Assembly: GCF_052076145.1 (NCBI RefSeq)
Contig: NZ_CP197246.1
Location: 7,626,001-7,690,000 of the forward strand
From: Kitasatospora sp052076145
Lineage (GTDB): Bacteria; Actinomycetota; Actinomycetes; Streptomycetales; Streptomycetaceae
Direction: 5' to 3'
DNA length: 64,000 nt
In this document: piece after piece, positions 47,047 to 55,204 of the stretch
Layout: every line of letters begins with the position of its first letter
How positions within the stretch are numbered: the stretch's first letter is position 1
Program-made: the position numbers and the translations under genes
Notes under the pieces: model-generated
The model's input: the letters and a program-made list of their open reading frames with translations, nothing else
What the model was told of the DNA's origin: nothing
The model's database searches: none

Positions 47047-49358
47047 GTCCTTTGTGAGGTGGTGCGGCGGCTAACATCGGCGGCGTAGGTGGTCCAGTCG
47101 CCCGCGGAGAGCCGTTGCCAGGCGACGGCGACGTCGGTGTGGATGCCGAGGGTGCGGGCGAGGATCGCGGCGGGGATCTCGGTGGCGAGCTGGAAGAGCG
47201 CGGTGCTGCGGGCCTGGTTGGGGCGGATGCCGAGTTTGTTCAGTCGCTGTGTCAGCTGTGTGGTGCTGATCGGCCGTCCGGGCTGGCCGCCGGGGAAGAG
47301 CCATGGAGACGGCGCCAGGGCGCCGATGGTCGCATGCCCCTTGCGGTTCGCGGCGACAGTGCGGGCCAGTTCGGCGACGGGCTCGGGCAGCTGGACGGGT
47401 GCATTGCCGAGGTGGAGACGTACTTCCTGAGCGCCAACCTCGACGTCCTTGGTGGTCAACCGGTGGATCGCCGACGGCCCTTGGGCATAGAGGACGAGAA
47501 GGAGCCCAGCCAGGCGGTCTTCGGGTTTGAGGGTGTCGTCGTGCAGGAGCCGACGTGCGACATTCCAGCGATTTTCGTCGTTGAGTGGCTGAGTGGGGCC
47601 GTTCCAGCGGACGGCGGGGACGTGGACGGTGGTGAGCTTGTTGGTGCGGGCCCAGCGGATGAAGTGCCCGGCCGTCTGGCGGTAGGTGGCGGAGTCGTCG
47701 GTGAGCCACCGGTCGAGGTCGGCCTGCTGAAAGGTCTCCAGGATGAGGTGGTGGGCCGTCAGCCAGTTCAGGAAGGCGACGGCCGCGTGGGTGCGTTGAC
47801 GTGCGGATATGAACTGCTGCGGGGTAAGCGGGCGGCCGTTGTTGCGCTGGCGAAGCCGCCGGACCAGGTGCCAAATCGCATACTGGTGCAGGACCTTGCG
47901 TTGTTCGGGGTCCTGCTGGGAGGCGAGGAGGCCGGTGAGGAAGCGTTCGAGTCGGACCATGTATTCGTCCCGCTCGGGCAGGGCGCCGACGCCGACTAGG
48001 ACTTGGCGGAGATGGGCGAGGGGCGGGCTGTCGGGCAGTTCATCGAGGGCCTCGTGGGTCAGGGCCCGTCGGCCGGCCGCGAGGTCAGACAGGACCGGGG
48101 AGACGGACGGTTTGTTCAGCCACCGCCTGGCGGTGATGGGGTGCTCGGTGGTGGCGATGTTGTGCCGGAGGACTTCGAGGCCGGGGTGGAGGGCATCGGA
48201 CGGAGGGCCCAGCAGCTCGTTGAGGCGCCGGTTGATGAGGCAGCGAGCGCACTGACCGGGGTGCGGGTAGTCGGGGTCGGTGCAGGTGGGGCAGATGTGC
48301 CAGACCTCAGGGGCGGTGCAGCCAGCGCAAAGGGGCTGGTCGAGGGTGCCGGAGACGATCGAGGCGATGTCTCCGCAGGCTGAGCACGAGGCTGAGCGGC
48401 GCTGACAGTCCGGGCACCACGGTCGACCCGTGGTCCGGGAGGTGCCGCAGGGCTCCTTCTCGCCGCAGATACTGCAAGTCATAGTGGGGAGGGATGGGCA
48501 GCTCGGGCAGAGCGGTCGGCCCTGGTCGTCGCGGGTGGCCGGCTCTCGGCGGGCTCCGCACCCCGAGCACTCCTCGATGCGGGAGTGGGAGATGCAGGTG
48601 CGGCAGACCCGCTGTCCGTCCAGGGGCTTGTCGATGCGTACGACTCTGCGACAGCCCGGACAGGACGGCCGGACGATCCCGGCGACGCCAGCCTCGTGCA
48701 GCAGGTCGATCAACCGGAGGATCGCGCGGTGGGGCGCGAGGTGGCCGTCGCCGGTCAGCAAGGCGGGGTTGGATTCCAAAGCCCAGGCGAGTTTCTGCTG
48801 GTAAGAGGGACGGGGTGCCGATCGGCGGACCGCGTCAGCGATCACTTCCTGCCCGGCCTGCTGATCCAGTTCGGCGATCAGGGCGCCGATCACCGCGACG
48901 GGGTCGCGTCCGTCGGTGTCGGGGCACTTGCCGCATCGTGGCTGCCCGGCCCGGTCTCGTGACGCGACCCGGCGGGTGTTCCCGCAGGCAGCACACGTCT
49001 CGGGTTGTGGTCCACAGACCGAGCAGTACCAGTCCTGACCACGGCGCTGAAGGGTTCGCATTTCTCTGCCGCACTCGGCGCAACACGGCGGTGAGATGGC
49101 CTGGGCTCCGGCCTCACGCAGGGCGATGAGAAGGTCTCCGACGGCCCTGGGTGCCGGCGAGCGGCCGTCGCTCAGCACGCTGTGATGCTCGGCCAGATGC
49201 GTCGCGAGGCGGCGTGACTTCGCGCGGCCGCCCGCGACGCTGACGACCACGGCGCGGATCCGGTCGGGCTCCAGTCGGTGTTCGACGGCCATAACCAGGT
49301 CCACGATCATCCCGATCGGTTCGGAGACGGACTGCTCGGGATGCCCAGGTGCGGTCAC
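47043..49358 (-). CDS. Zinc-ribbon array/recombinase-like protein, copy 1
   Basis: A 771-residue protein. Residues about 1-380 carry a series of CxxC pairs (CAECGREM, CSVCGPQ, CAACGN, CGKCP, CPGCRR, CRTC, CSGCGA, CPSC, CSICGE, CPDC, CSACGD, CAGC, CPTC, CARC), forming about seven to eight zinc ribbons. The rest resembles a tyrosine recombinase: a core-binding part (AVAFLNWLTAHHL) and a catalytic-like part ending LARTLGIHTDVAVAWQ and WTTYAADVS. The Arg of box I is Gly (AQGPSA), so this copy is probably inactive as a recombinase. It overlaps the HTH gene and the HAD gene by 4 bp each. Confidence 0.8.
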   Translation of the reverse strand: MTAPGHPEQSVSEPIGMIVDLVMAVEHRLEPDRIRAVVVSVAGGRAKSRRLATHLAEHHSVLSDGRSPAPRAVGDLLIALREAGAQAISPPCCAECGREMRTLQRRGQDWYCSVCGPQPETCAACGNTRRVASRDRAGQPRCGKCPDTDGRDPVAVIGALIAELDQQAGQEVIADAVRRSAPRPSYQQKLAWALESNPALLTGDGHLAPHRAILRLIDLLHEAGVAGIVRPSCPGCRRVVRIDKPLDGQRVCRTCISHSRIEECSGCGARREPATRDDQGRPLCPSCPSLPTMTCSICGEKEPCGTSRTTGRPWCPDCQRRSASCSACGDIASIVSGTLDQPLCAGCTAPEVWHICPTCTDPDYPHPGQCARCLINRRLNELLGPPSDALHPGLEVLRHNIATTEHPITARRWLNKPSVSPVLSDLAAGRRALTHEALDELPDSPPLAHLRQVLVGVGALPERDEYMVRLERFLTGLLASQQDPEQRKVLHQYAIWHLVRRLRQRNNGRPLTPQQFISARQRTHAAVAFLNWLTAHHLILETFQQADLDRWLTDDSATYRQTAGHFIRWARTNKLTTVHVPAVRWNGPTQPLNDENRWNVARRLLHDDTLKPEDRLAGLLLVLYAQGPSAIHRLTTKDVEVGAQEVRLHLGNAPVQLPEPVAELARTVAANRKGHATIGALAPSPWLFPGGQPGRPISTTQLTQRLNKLGIRPNQARSTALFQLATEIPAAILARTLGIHTDVAVAWQRLSAGDWTTYAADVSRRTTSQRT

Positions 49359-49696
49359 GACCGCTCGAGACCGCGGATGCGGGCCCGCTTGGGACGCAGG
49401 TCACCGACACCGGAGTCAGCACCAACAGCCATCCTCGTGCGGGTAGTTGATGCGGCGCCGGTTGCGGCGACGGGCTCGATGAGGTCGTCCATGGTGCAGT
49501 CGAGGATGTCGAGCAGGGCCATGAGGATCTTCAGGCTGAGCCGTTCGGGGCGCTCGACGACGAGCCGGTAGATCTGGCTGGACGACAAGGTGATGCCGCG
49601 TTCGTCCAGCAATGGGATGAGGTCGGTAGTGGAGAACATCCCGCGGTCGGCCATGACCTTGCGCAGGTGCCATTGGTAGTCGAGCTTGGCGGTCAT
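49355..49696 (-). CDS. Cro/C1-type HTH protein, copy 1
   Basis: A 113-residue protein that starts MTAKLDYQWHLRKVMADRGM and has an XRE-like HTH (TTDLIPLLDERGITLSSSQI, YRLVVERPERLSLKILMALL, DILDCTMDDLIEP) and a basic tail (RPKRARI). It is about 80 percent identical to the copy at 53600-53929. Its start overlaps the stop of the integrase remnant (TGATG) and its stop overlaps the next start (ATGA). It may regulate the operon or help the recombinases assemble. Confidence 0.85.
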   Translation of the reverse strand: MTAKLDYQWHLRKVMADRGMFSTTDLIPLLDERGITLSSSQIYRLVVERPERLSLKILMALLDILDCTMDDLIEPVAATGAASTTRTRMAVGADSGVGDLRPKRARIRGLERS

Positions 49697-49782
49697 CAGC
49701 GGTCCTTGTCTGCGGAGGTCGGGGCGAGCGCGGGAGCAAGTGCCTGGTGGAGCATGGTGTTCATGAAGTCGTCGCTGACGTG
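49696..49782 (-). pseudogene. Integrase C-terminal remnant, copy 1
   Basis: Only the last 28 codons remain (HVSDDFMNTMLHQALAPALA, ending ADKDR), matching the tail of the integrase at 53926 (HVSSDFMNTALLKALTPALA). The homology ends exactly at the 40-bp repeat at 49780. The catalytic domain, including Tyr, is gone. Confidence 0.8.
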
Positions 49783-49820
49783 TAATGGTGACGTCGGGTA
49801 TTGGAACTGTCTGAATGCCT
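49780..49820. repeat. 40-bp repeat, intact copy
   Basis: GTGTAATGGTGACGTCGGG then TATTGGAACTGTCTGAATGCCT. Matches the interrupted copy at 43124-43146 plus 45156-45178 with two differences. Both flanks differ between the two copies. It stands exactly where the copy 1 integrase breaks off, so it is an element end or a recombination site. Confidence 0.8.
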
Positions 49821-49849
49821 GCTGATGCGGTGACCGATGGTGGGACGAA

Positions 49850-50371
49850 TCAGAGATGCTCGGCACGGCCGTTGGCTGCGAAGTCCGCGACCGCGCGGTG
49901 CAGGTGATCAAGGAAGTGACCCAGGCTCGGGGCAGCCATCTCGAAGTCAACGAACCAGGATGCTGTGGTGGACCGGTGGACTCTCCCGTCATGACCGAGA
50001 GCAAACAGGATGCCTCCGCCATCGCTGCCGAACACGATGCCGGTGGCGTGCTCAGTGACGTGGACGGGTCCGTAAGCGGCGAGATCGTTGAGCACGTGGA
50101 CGGGCGAGTGGATGAAGTACCCGTGGTCGACGTCAGGCAGGCGAAGCTCAGCGATCGTGGTGTAGAAAACGATCAGAGCTGGCGGGATCTCGGTGGTCCC
50201 CTCCAACTGTGCGGCTTCGGACCGGCTTTCTTCGCTGGCTAGAAGAACGTCATTGCTGCCTGGCGGGTAACCGTAGGTACTCTCGAAGAGGCTGAGAGTT
50301 TCGTCCAGTGCGCTGGTGATCTCGCGGTGCCAGGCCAAGAGCCGGCCCGCGGAAACGGTGGAGACGGTCAT
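49850..50371 (-). CDS. SMI1/KNR4 (SUKH) family protein
   Basis: A 173-residue SUKH-like protein: EIPPALIVFYTTIAELRLPD, DHGYFIHSPVHVLNDLAAYG, GIVFGSDGGGILFALG and SLGHFLDHLHRAVADF follow the family pattern. AGGACAC precedes the ATG at 50371; further upstream the frame is an Arg-rich low-complexity stretch and is not used. It lies between the two recombinase modules, on the same strand as both, as a likely passenger. Possible immunity function. Confidence 0.72.
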   Translation of the reverse strand: MTVSTVSAGRLLAWHREITSALDETLSLFESTYGYPPGSNDVLLASEESRSEAAQLEGTTEIPPALIVFYTTIAELRLPDVDHGYFIHSPVHVLNDLAAYGPVHVTEHATGIVFGSDGGGILFALGHDGRVHRSTTASWFVDFEMAAPSLGHFLDHLHRAVADFAANGRAEHL

Positions 50372-50473
50372 CAGGTGTCCTGGTCTGCGTCGTCTGCGTC
50401 GTCTGCGGGTCCGGCGGTCAGCTTGCCGGGTTGGCGCTGACACTCTTCATTGGCGTAGGTACCTGGCTGGGTG

Positions 50474-51043
50474 TCACATCCCGCGCTCGGGGCCGTGCCA
50501 GGGGACTGGGCGTTCGCTCGGGCTCATGGGGAGGTGTTCGAGCTTGACCGGCCCGGGATAGAAGTACGTTCCGTTCGGGTGGATGACTTCCTCGCCGATG
50601 AGATGCCGGTGGAGCCACTCTGCGAAGCCCATGGCGTGCTCCCAGTACCCGCCCTCGTCCCGGTCGTGTACCACCACGCTCCAGTCGGGCGTCCCCGGGC
50701 TACGGCGGAGGAAGACGTGGAAGCCGAAGTCGGTCGACAGCGCGGGGATCAGGACTCCGTCGGCTCCGGTGTCGGGATGCGGAAGGCCGTCCCAGTCGGC
50801 GTCACGGAAGGCCTGCTCGGTCTGCCGGATCGCTTCCAGGAGGTTCCATCGTTCTGTCGCTGGGTGATCGAAGGAGAGGTGGCTGTTGACTCGGATCGGC
50901 GCGTACTCGTCGATGAACTCCTTGTACTCGGGCGGAAGTTGCGTTCCGATCTCCGCTTCAAGGCGTGCCCAGCTTTGCGGGTCAGCGAAGCGGCGGCCCC
51001 CCGGTCCCAGCATGGCGAAGACGGTCAGAAGGTGGTCGGACAT
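50474..51043 (-). CDS. SMI1/KNR4 (SUKH) family protein
   Basis: A 189-residue SUKH protein: SWARLEAEIGTQLPPEYKEF, IDEYAPIRVNSHLSF, DWSVVVHDRDEGGYWEHAMG and FAEWLHRHLIGEEV are clear family features. It begins about 150 bp after the stop of the zinc-ribbon protein copy 2 and is followed 100 bp later by the other SUKH gene. Together they look like a passenger pair of the module. No toxin gene is visible. Confidence 0.8.
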   Translation of the reverse strand: MSDHLLTVFAMLGPGGRRFADPQSWARLEAEIGTQLPPEYKEFIDEYAPIRVNSHLSFDHPATERWNLLEAIRQTEQAFRDADWDGLPHPDTGADGVLIPALSTDFGFHVFLRRSPGTPDWSVVVHDRDEGGYWEHAMGFAEWLHRHLIGEEVIHPNGTYFYPGPVKLEHLPMSPSERPVPWHGPERGM

Positions 51044-51191
51044 GGGGTCGGACCTTTCTTGGAGGCAGCAGTCGCAGGGGGATCAGAGGAGCGGCGCGAT
51101 CATACTGAGCGGCTCCGACATGACGCCTCGCCCAGGTGGGCTGAGCGTGATTCGCAAGTAGCCGAAGAAGCGTCTGAGCTGCCCCTCCTCG

Positions 51192-53603
51192 TCAGGTCGG
51201 GTCAGGTCGGTTGGTGCGACGGCTGACGTCCGCGGCGTAGGTGGCCCAGTCTCCGGCTGCGGCTCGCTGCCATTGGACGGCGACGCTGATGTGGATTCCG
51301 AGCATGCGTGCGAGCAGTGCGGCCGGGAGTTCCTCGGCGAGCTGGAACAGCGCCGCAGTGCGAGATTGGCCCGGGAGGACGCCGATGGCGCGGAGCCGCT
51401 CGGCGAGCCGGAAGGAACTGATCGGGTGCCCTGGTCGTCCGCCGGGGAACAGCCACGGCGACGTGTCGGGGGCACCGAGTGACGCGTGCCCCCGGCGGTC
51501 TGCAACCACGTGGAGGACGAGGTCGGCCAGGGGGTCGGGCAGCACGACCGGCACGCTCCCGAGCTGGAGCCGAACGCGCTGGTCTTCGCGGTGCACGTGG
51601 TCCAGGGTGAGTCGGCTGATCGCGGCGGGACGCTGGGCGTAGAGGAGGACCAGGAGGCCGGCGAGTCGGTCCTCGGGTTTGAGGGTGCTGTCGCCGAGGA
51701 GCCGGCGTGCCTGTTCCCACCGGGTCTCGGTGTCGATGGCGCCCATCGGGCCGGTCCAGCGCAGTGCGGGCAGGTCGAGCCGGGTCAGCTTCTGGCCCCT
51801 GGCCCAGCGGAGGAAGTGCCCGGTGTTGGAGAGGTTACTGGTGGTCGCCTCGGCGGCCCACCGGTCCAGGTCACCTTGTCCGGCTGTCGCGAGGGTGAGG
51901 TCGTGCGCGGTGAGCCAGTCCAGGAAGCTCGTCGCCGCACTGAGGTGGCGACGGGCGACGGCTGCCTGGTTCGCGGTCGTCGCCTCGCGGGACCGTTGGC
52001 GCAGGCGACGCACCACGTGCCAGGTGCCGTACTGGTGAAGGATCTTCCGTTCCTCCGGGTCGGGGCGTGCGGCGATCTTCCGGGTCGTCCATCGTTCGAG
52101 CTGAGCGAGGTGCTCGTCCCGTCGGGGCAGGCCGCCGGTGGCGACCAGGGCGCTTCGTAGGTGGGTCAGGGTCTTGCTCGGTTCAAGGTCATCGAGCGCG
52201 GCGTGCGTCAGGGGGCCGCCGGTGGCGACAAGGCTGGTCAGGAGGTCCGCGACGGCTGGGCGGGACAGCCAGCCGAGCGCGGTTGCCGGCCGGTCGGTGT
52301 CGGCCAGGGCCTGGTGCAGTGGCTCCAGTTCGGGCCGCAGGGCGTCAGTGCTGTGGTGCAGCATGCTGCGGAGCTTTTCGTGGAGGTGGCAGCGGGCGCA
52401 GGCGCCGGAGGTGAGCCGTCCGCCGGCGCCGCAGTGGGGGCAGGTCTTCCAGAAGGCGGCGTCCGGGACGAGGCAGGTGCCGCACAGCGGTGCCTGGCGC
52501 GTCCCGCCGCGGACGATGTCCATGCGCCCGCAGGCTGAGCACGTCGTGCGAAGACGAGCGCAGGCCGGACACCAGGGCTGGCCGGTGACCTTGGCGATGA
52601 GGCAGGGGACGGTTCTCGCGCAGATGGTGCAGGTCAAGATGCGCTGCGGTCGGCAGGTCGGACACAACGGGCCGTCGGTTGTGCGGGTGCTGACGCGTTG
52701 GCGGCGCCCGTACTGGAGGCAGTCTTCGAGGTTGTCCGGGTCGCTGATCAGGCAGAATGGACACAGTGGTCGACCCTGCGCGTCACGGGCCGCCGGTTCG
52801 CGGAGCGTTCCGCAGCGGAAGCAGGCGACCGTGCGGGCGCGCGCGTAGCAGGTGCGGCAGACCCTCATTCCGTCGCGTTGTTTCGTGAGCGGCACGATGC
52901 GGCGGCAGTGGGGGCACGGCGGCCGCCGGATCGCGGTGGTGCCCGCGTCGACCAGGGTGTCGATGAGCCTCAGCAGCATGGGGACGGGGGCCTTCGCTCC
53001 ATCGCCGGTCAGCAGTTCCGGGGCATCGCGCAGGATCCAGGCGAGTTTGTGCAGGTGGGCGCGCTTGGTGACCATAGTGTCCAGCGACACCGAGACCGTG
53101 TGGGCCGACAGCTCCGGGTCGATCCCGGTGATCAGGGCGACCAGGGTGGATGCCGGGTCGGGGTCGTCCTGGTTCGGGCACTGGCCGCAGCGCGGCCGGC
53201 CGAGGCGGTCGCGGAAGGCGACCTGCCGTTCGTGGCCGCAGGCGGAGCACTGCTGGGGTCGGACGAAGCACGGTGGGCAGTACCAGTGTTCCGAGCGTCG
53301 CTGTATTGAGGTGACCTCGCGGTCGCACTCCGCGCACCGCGGCAGAGCGATCCCGGCTGCCCCGGACTGCCGCAACGCGAGGAGGAGGTCACCGACGCTC
53401 TTCGGTGCGGGCGACCGGCCTGAGGTGAGGACCGAGGGGTTCTCGACCAGGGCCGCCGCGAGCCTGCGGCGCTTGGCGCGTCCGCCGCCGGTCTGCTCGA
53501 CGATCCGCAGGACGGTGTTCCGGTCGAGATCGGGATCGGCCGTCATGACCAGGTCCACGACGGTGCCGGCCGGATCGCGGATGGGGTCCGGTAGCGGCGT
53601 CAT
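51192..53603 (-). CDS. Zinc-ribbon array/recombinase-like protein, copy 2
   Basis: An 803-residue protein with the same plan as copy 1. CxxC pairs run through residues about 85-400 (CAECDRE, CPPC, CSACGH, CGQC, CPHCRR, CRTC, CFRCGT, CPFC, CPTC, CTIC, CPAC, CSACGR, CGTC, CPHCG, CARC), about eight ribbons. The C-terminal 350 residues look like a diverged tyrosine recombinase with Arg658 (AQRPAA, box I), Arg in SRTAALFQL (box II without the usual His), LGIH and Tyr789 (WATYAADVS). It is the third gene of a coupled set. It may bind element ends through the ribbons and act with the integrase. Confidence 0.82.
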   Translation of the reverse strand: MTPLPDPIRDPAGTVVDLVMTADPDLDRNTVLRIVEQTGGGRAKRRRLAAALVENPSVLTSGRSPAPKSVGDLLLALRQSGAAGIALPRCAECDREVTSIQRRSEHWYCPPCFVRPQQCSACGHERQVAFRDRLGRPRCGQCPNQDDPDPASTLVALITGIDPELSAHTVSVSLDTMVTKRAHLHKLAWILRDAPELLTGDGAKAPVPMLLRLIDTLVDAGTTAIRRPPCPHCRRIVPLTKQRDGMRVCRTCYARARTVACFRCGTLREPAARDAQGRPLCPFCLISDPDNLEDCLQYGRRQRVSTRTTDGPLCPTCRPQRILTCTICARTVPCLIAKVTGQPWCPACARLRTTCSACGRMDIVRGGTRQAPLCGTCLVPDAAFWKTCPHCGAGGRLTSGACARCHLHEKLRSMLHHSTDALRPELEPLHQALADTDRPATALGWLSRPAVADLLTSLVATGGPLTHAALDDLEPSKTLTHLRSALVATGGLPRRDEHLAQLERWTTRKIAARPDPEERKILHQYGTWHVVRRLRQRSREATTANQAAVARRHLSAATSFLDWLTAHDLTLATAGQGDLDRWAAEATTSNLSNTGHFLRWARGQKLTRLDLPALRWTGPMGAIDTETRWEQARRLLGDSTLKPEDRLAGLLVLLYAQRPAAISRLTLDHVHREDQRVRLQLGSVPVVLPDPLADLVLHVVADRRGHASLGAPDTSPWLFPGGRPGHPISSFRLAERLRAIGVLPGQSRTAALFQLAEELPAALLARMLGIHISVAVQWQRAAAGDWATYAADVSRRTNRPDPT

Positions 53604-53929
53604 TCGTCGACCGGGGTGATGCGGGCCCGCTTCGGACGCAATGTTCCGACGCCCGTGTCAGAGCCGACCGCCTTCCGCTTCATGGTGGTTCCGGCCACGG
53701 CCGTCGGCTCGATGAGGTCGTCCATGGTGCAGTCCAGGATGTCCAGCAGGGCCATGAGGATCTTCAGGCTCAGACGTTCAGGGCGTTCAACGACGAGCCG
53801 GTAGACCTGACTGGAGGACAGTTCGATGCCACGCTCGGCCAGCAGCGGGGTGATGTCAGTGGTCGAGAACATGCCGCGCGTCGCCATGACCTGCCGCAGA
53901 TGCCACTGGTAGTCGAGCTTGCCTGTCAT
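53600..53929 (-). CDS. Cro/C1-type HTH protein, copy 2
   Basis: A 109-residue XRE-like protein (LDYQWHLRQVMATRGMFSTT, GIELSSSQVYRLVVERPERL, LKILMALLDILDCTMDDLIE, RPKRARI tail). It overlaps the integrase stop and the zinc-ribbon protein start by ATGA each time, so the three proteins are made in fixed proportion. The position between two recombinase genes recalls TnpC of Tn554, which is also a small accessory protein, though no sequence relation is claimed. Confidence 0.86.
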   Translation of the reverse strand: MTGKLDYQWHLRQVMATRGMFSTTDITPLLAERGIELSSSQVYRLVVERPERLSLKILMALLDILDCTMDDLIEPTAVAGTTMKRKAVGSDTGVGTLRPKRARITPVDE

Positions 53930-55056
53930 CGGCGGTCCCTCCTGGTCGTCGCGGGCTCCGCGGCGAGCGCGGGAGTGAGCGCCTTGAGCAGGGCCGTGTT
54001 CATGAAGTCGCTGCTGACATGGGTGTATACGGCCGTTGAGCTGTCACATTCGTGTCCTACTTGGGATTGGATGAAGCGTCGGTCGACCCCGTCCTCGGTC
54101 AGATGCGTGACATAGCTGTGGCGGACGGAATGGACGACGAGCTCCCTCGGCAGCTTCAGCGCGTCCCGGTAGGCGACGAACCGGGCGTTGATCTCCGCCG
54201 GCTTGATCCGGCCGCCGCGCTCGGTCACCCACAGCGCGGGGTGGTTCTCGCAGCCAAAGCGCGGTCGGACGTTCTCGACGTAGTCAGCGACCGCCTCCAC
54301 CGCCCAGTCCATCACCGACAGCACGTTCCGGCGCCGTGGTGGCTGGCCTCTCTTTGCCTTGCCGTAGCGGACGTTGAGCGTGCCGTACCGGCCGAACTGC
54401 GGAGCCGACGCGTTGCGGCCGAAGTCCACAAGGTCGAGCTTGGAGGTCTCGGTGCGGCGCAGGCCCCATCCGTAGATGACCTTGAACAAGGTGGCGTCCC
54501 GGTAGGCAGCCAGGGCGCCCTTGCGCTTGGCCCGCACCGCGCGGTCGACCTGATCGTCGGCGTAGTCCAGGAATTGCTGGATCTCCTCGCGGGTGAACGG
54601 CCTCGCCTCGGGACTGCCCTCGTAATCGTTGAGGTGCGCGATGGTGTTCCACTCATGGCAGATCGCCACCGGATGCGTCCCGAAGGCATCCTCACAGGCC
54701 ACCGACCAGCCGTAAGGCCCGTCGATCAGGAACTCGCTGAACAGCCGTAGTCCGCCCTGGTAGCTGCGGATCGTGGACGGCGCCAGGTGCGTCTCGCCGG
54801 TCAGCGACAGCGACCACTCATCGACATGGCCCGGCCCCCAGGTCCACGGGTACTCGTTGGTGAAGTCCACGAACCGCCGGACCAGTCGTTCGCGCGCGGT
54901 GATCGTGTCCTCCTGCAGCCCTCGGGCGGCCTGCTGGGCTCGCCACCCCCGCAGCATCGCCTCGACCATCGCGTCCTCCGGGCGCAACTGGGCCACCCCG
55001 GAAACCAGCTCCAGATGAGCCGCGCCAGCCAGATCTACCCGCCTCTGCTGCCCCAC
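53926..55056 (-). CDS. Tyrosine recombinase/integrase 1
   Basis: A 376-residue integrase with the full catalytic set: Arg in YGWGLRRTETS, His-x-x-Arg in HSVRHSYVTHL, GHE and the nucleophile Tyr in TAVYTHVS. A core-binding domain precedes it (MLRGWRAQQAARGLQEDTIT, STIRSYQGGLRLFSEFLID). It is the first gene of the coupled three-gene module. The start at 55056 is preceded by GAGAGGGAGGGCG. The 121-bp unit with inverted ends at 55084 lies 27 bp upstream. It is close to integrase 2 apart from the tail after Tyr. Confidence 0.93.
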   Translation of the reverse strand: MGQQRRVDLAGAAHLELVSGVAQLRPEDAMVEAMLRGWRAQQAARGLQEDTITARERLVRRFVDFTNEYPWTWGPGHVDEWSLSLTGETHLAPSTIRSYQGGLRLFSEFLIDGPYGWSVACEDAFGTHPVAICHEWNTIAHLNDYEGSPEARPFTREEIQQFLDYADDQVDRAVRAKRKGALAAYRDATLFKVIYGWGLRRTETSKLDLVDFGRNASAPQFGRYGTLNVRYGKAKRGQPPRRRNVLSVMDWAVEAVADYVENVRPRFGCENHPALWVTERGGRIKPAEINARFVAYRDALKLPRELVVHSVRHSYVTHLTEDGVDRRFIQSQVGHECDSSTAVYTHVSSDFMNTALLKALTPALAAEPATTRRDRR

Positions 55057-55083
55057 TCGCCCTCCCTCTCGAAGGGCAAATCA

Positions 55084-55204
55084 TGCATCAGACGGGATGA
55101 TGACGACAAACTCCCAGTTCAGGCAGTCAACATGACATCTCGCCGGACGCTGGTGGACCCCCGCCGTGACCTCGCGACCTGCAGCTTCGCACCCATCTGA
55201 TGCA
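55084..55204. repeat. 121-bp unit with inverted ends, copy 1
   Basis: Bounded by TGCATCAGACGGG (55084-55096) and CCCATCTGATGCA (55192-55204), inverted with one mismatch. It covers the space before integrase 1 and the last 28 codons of integrase 2. A second unit of the same length and similar sequence is at 56282-56402. Candidate recombination site. Confidence 0.75.

Noticed and set aside
51192..53603. Reading the zinc-ribbon protein as a reverse gyrase/topoisomerase or RNA polymerase-like zinc protein
   Set aside because: No TOPRIM, helicase or polymerase motifs; the C-terminal pattern with LGIH and a late Tyr fits a diverged tyrosine recombinase better.
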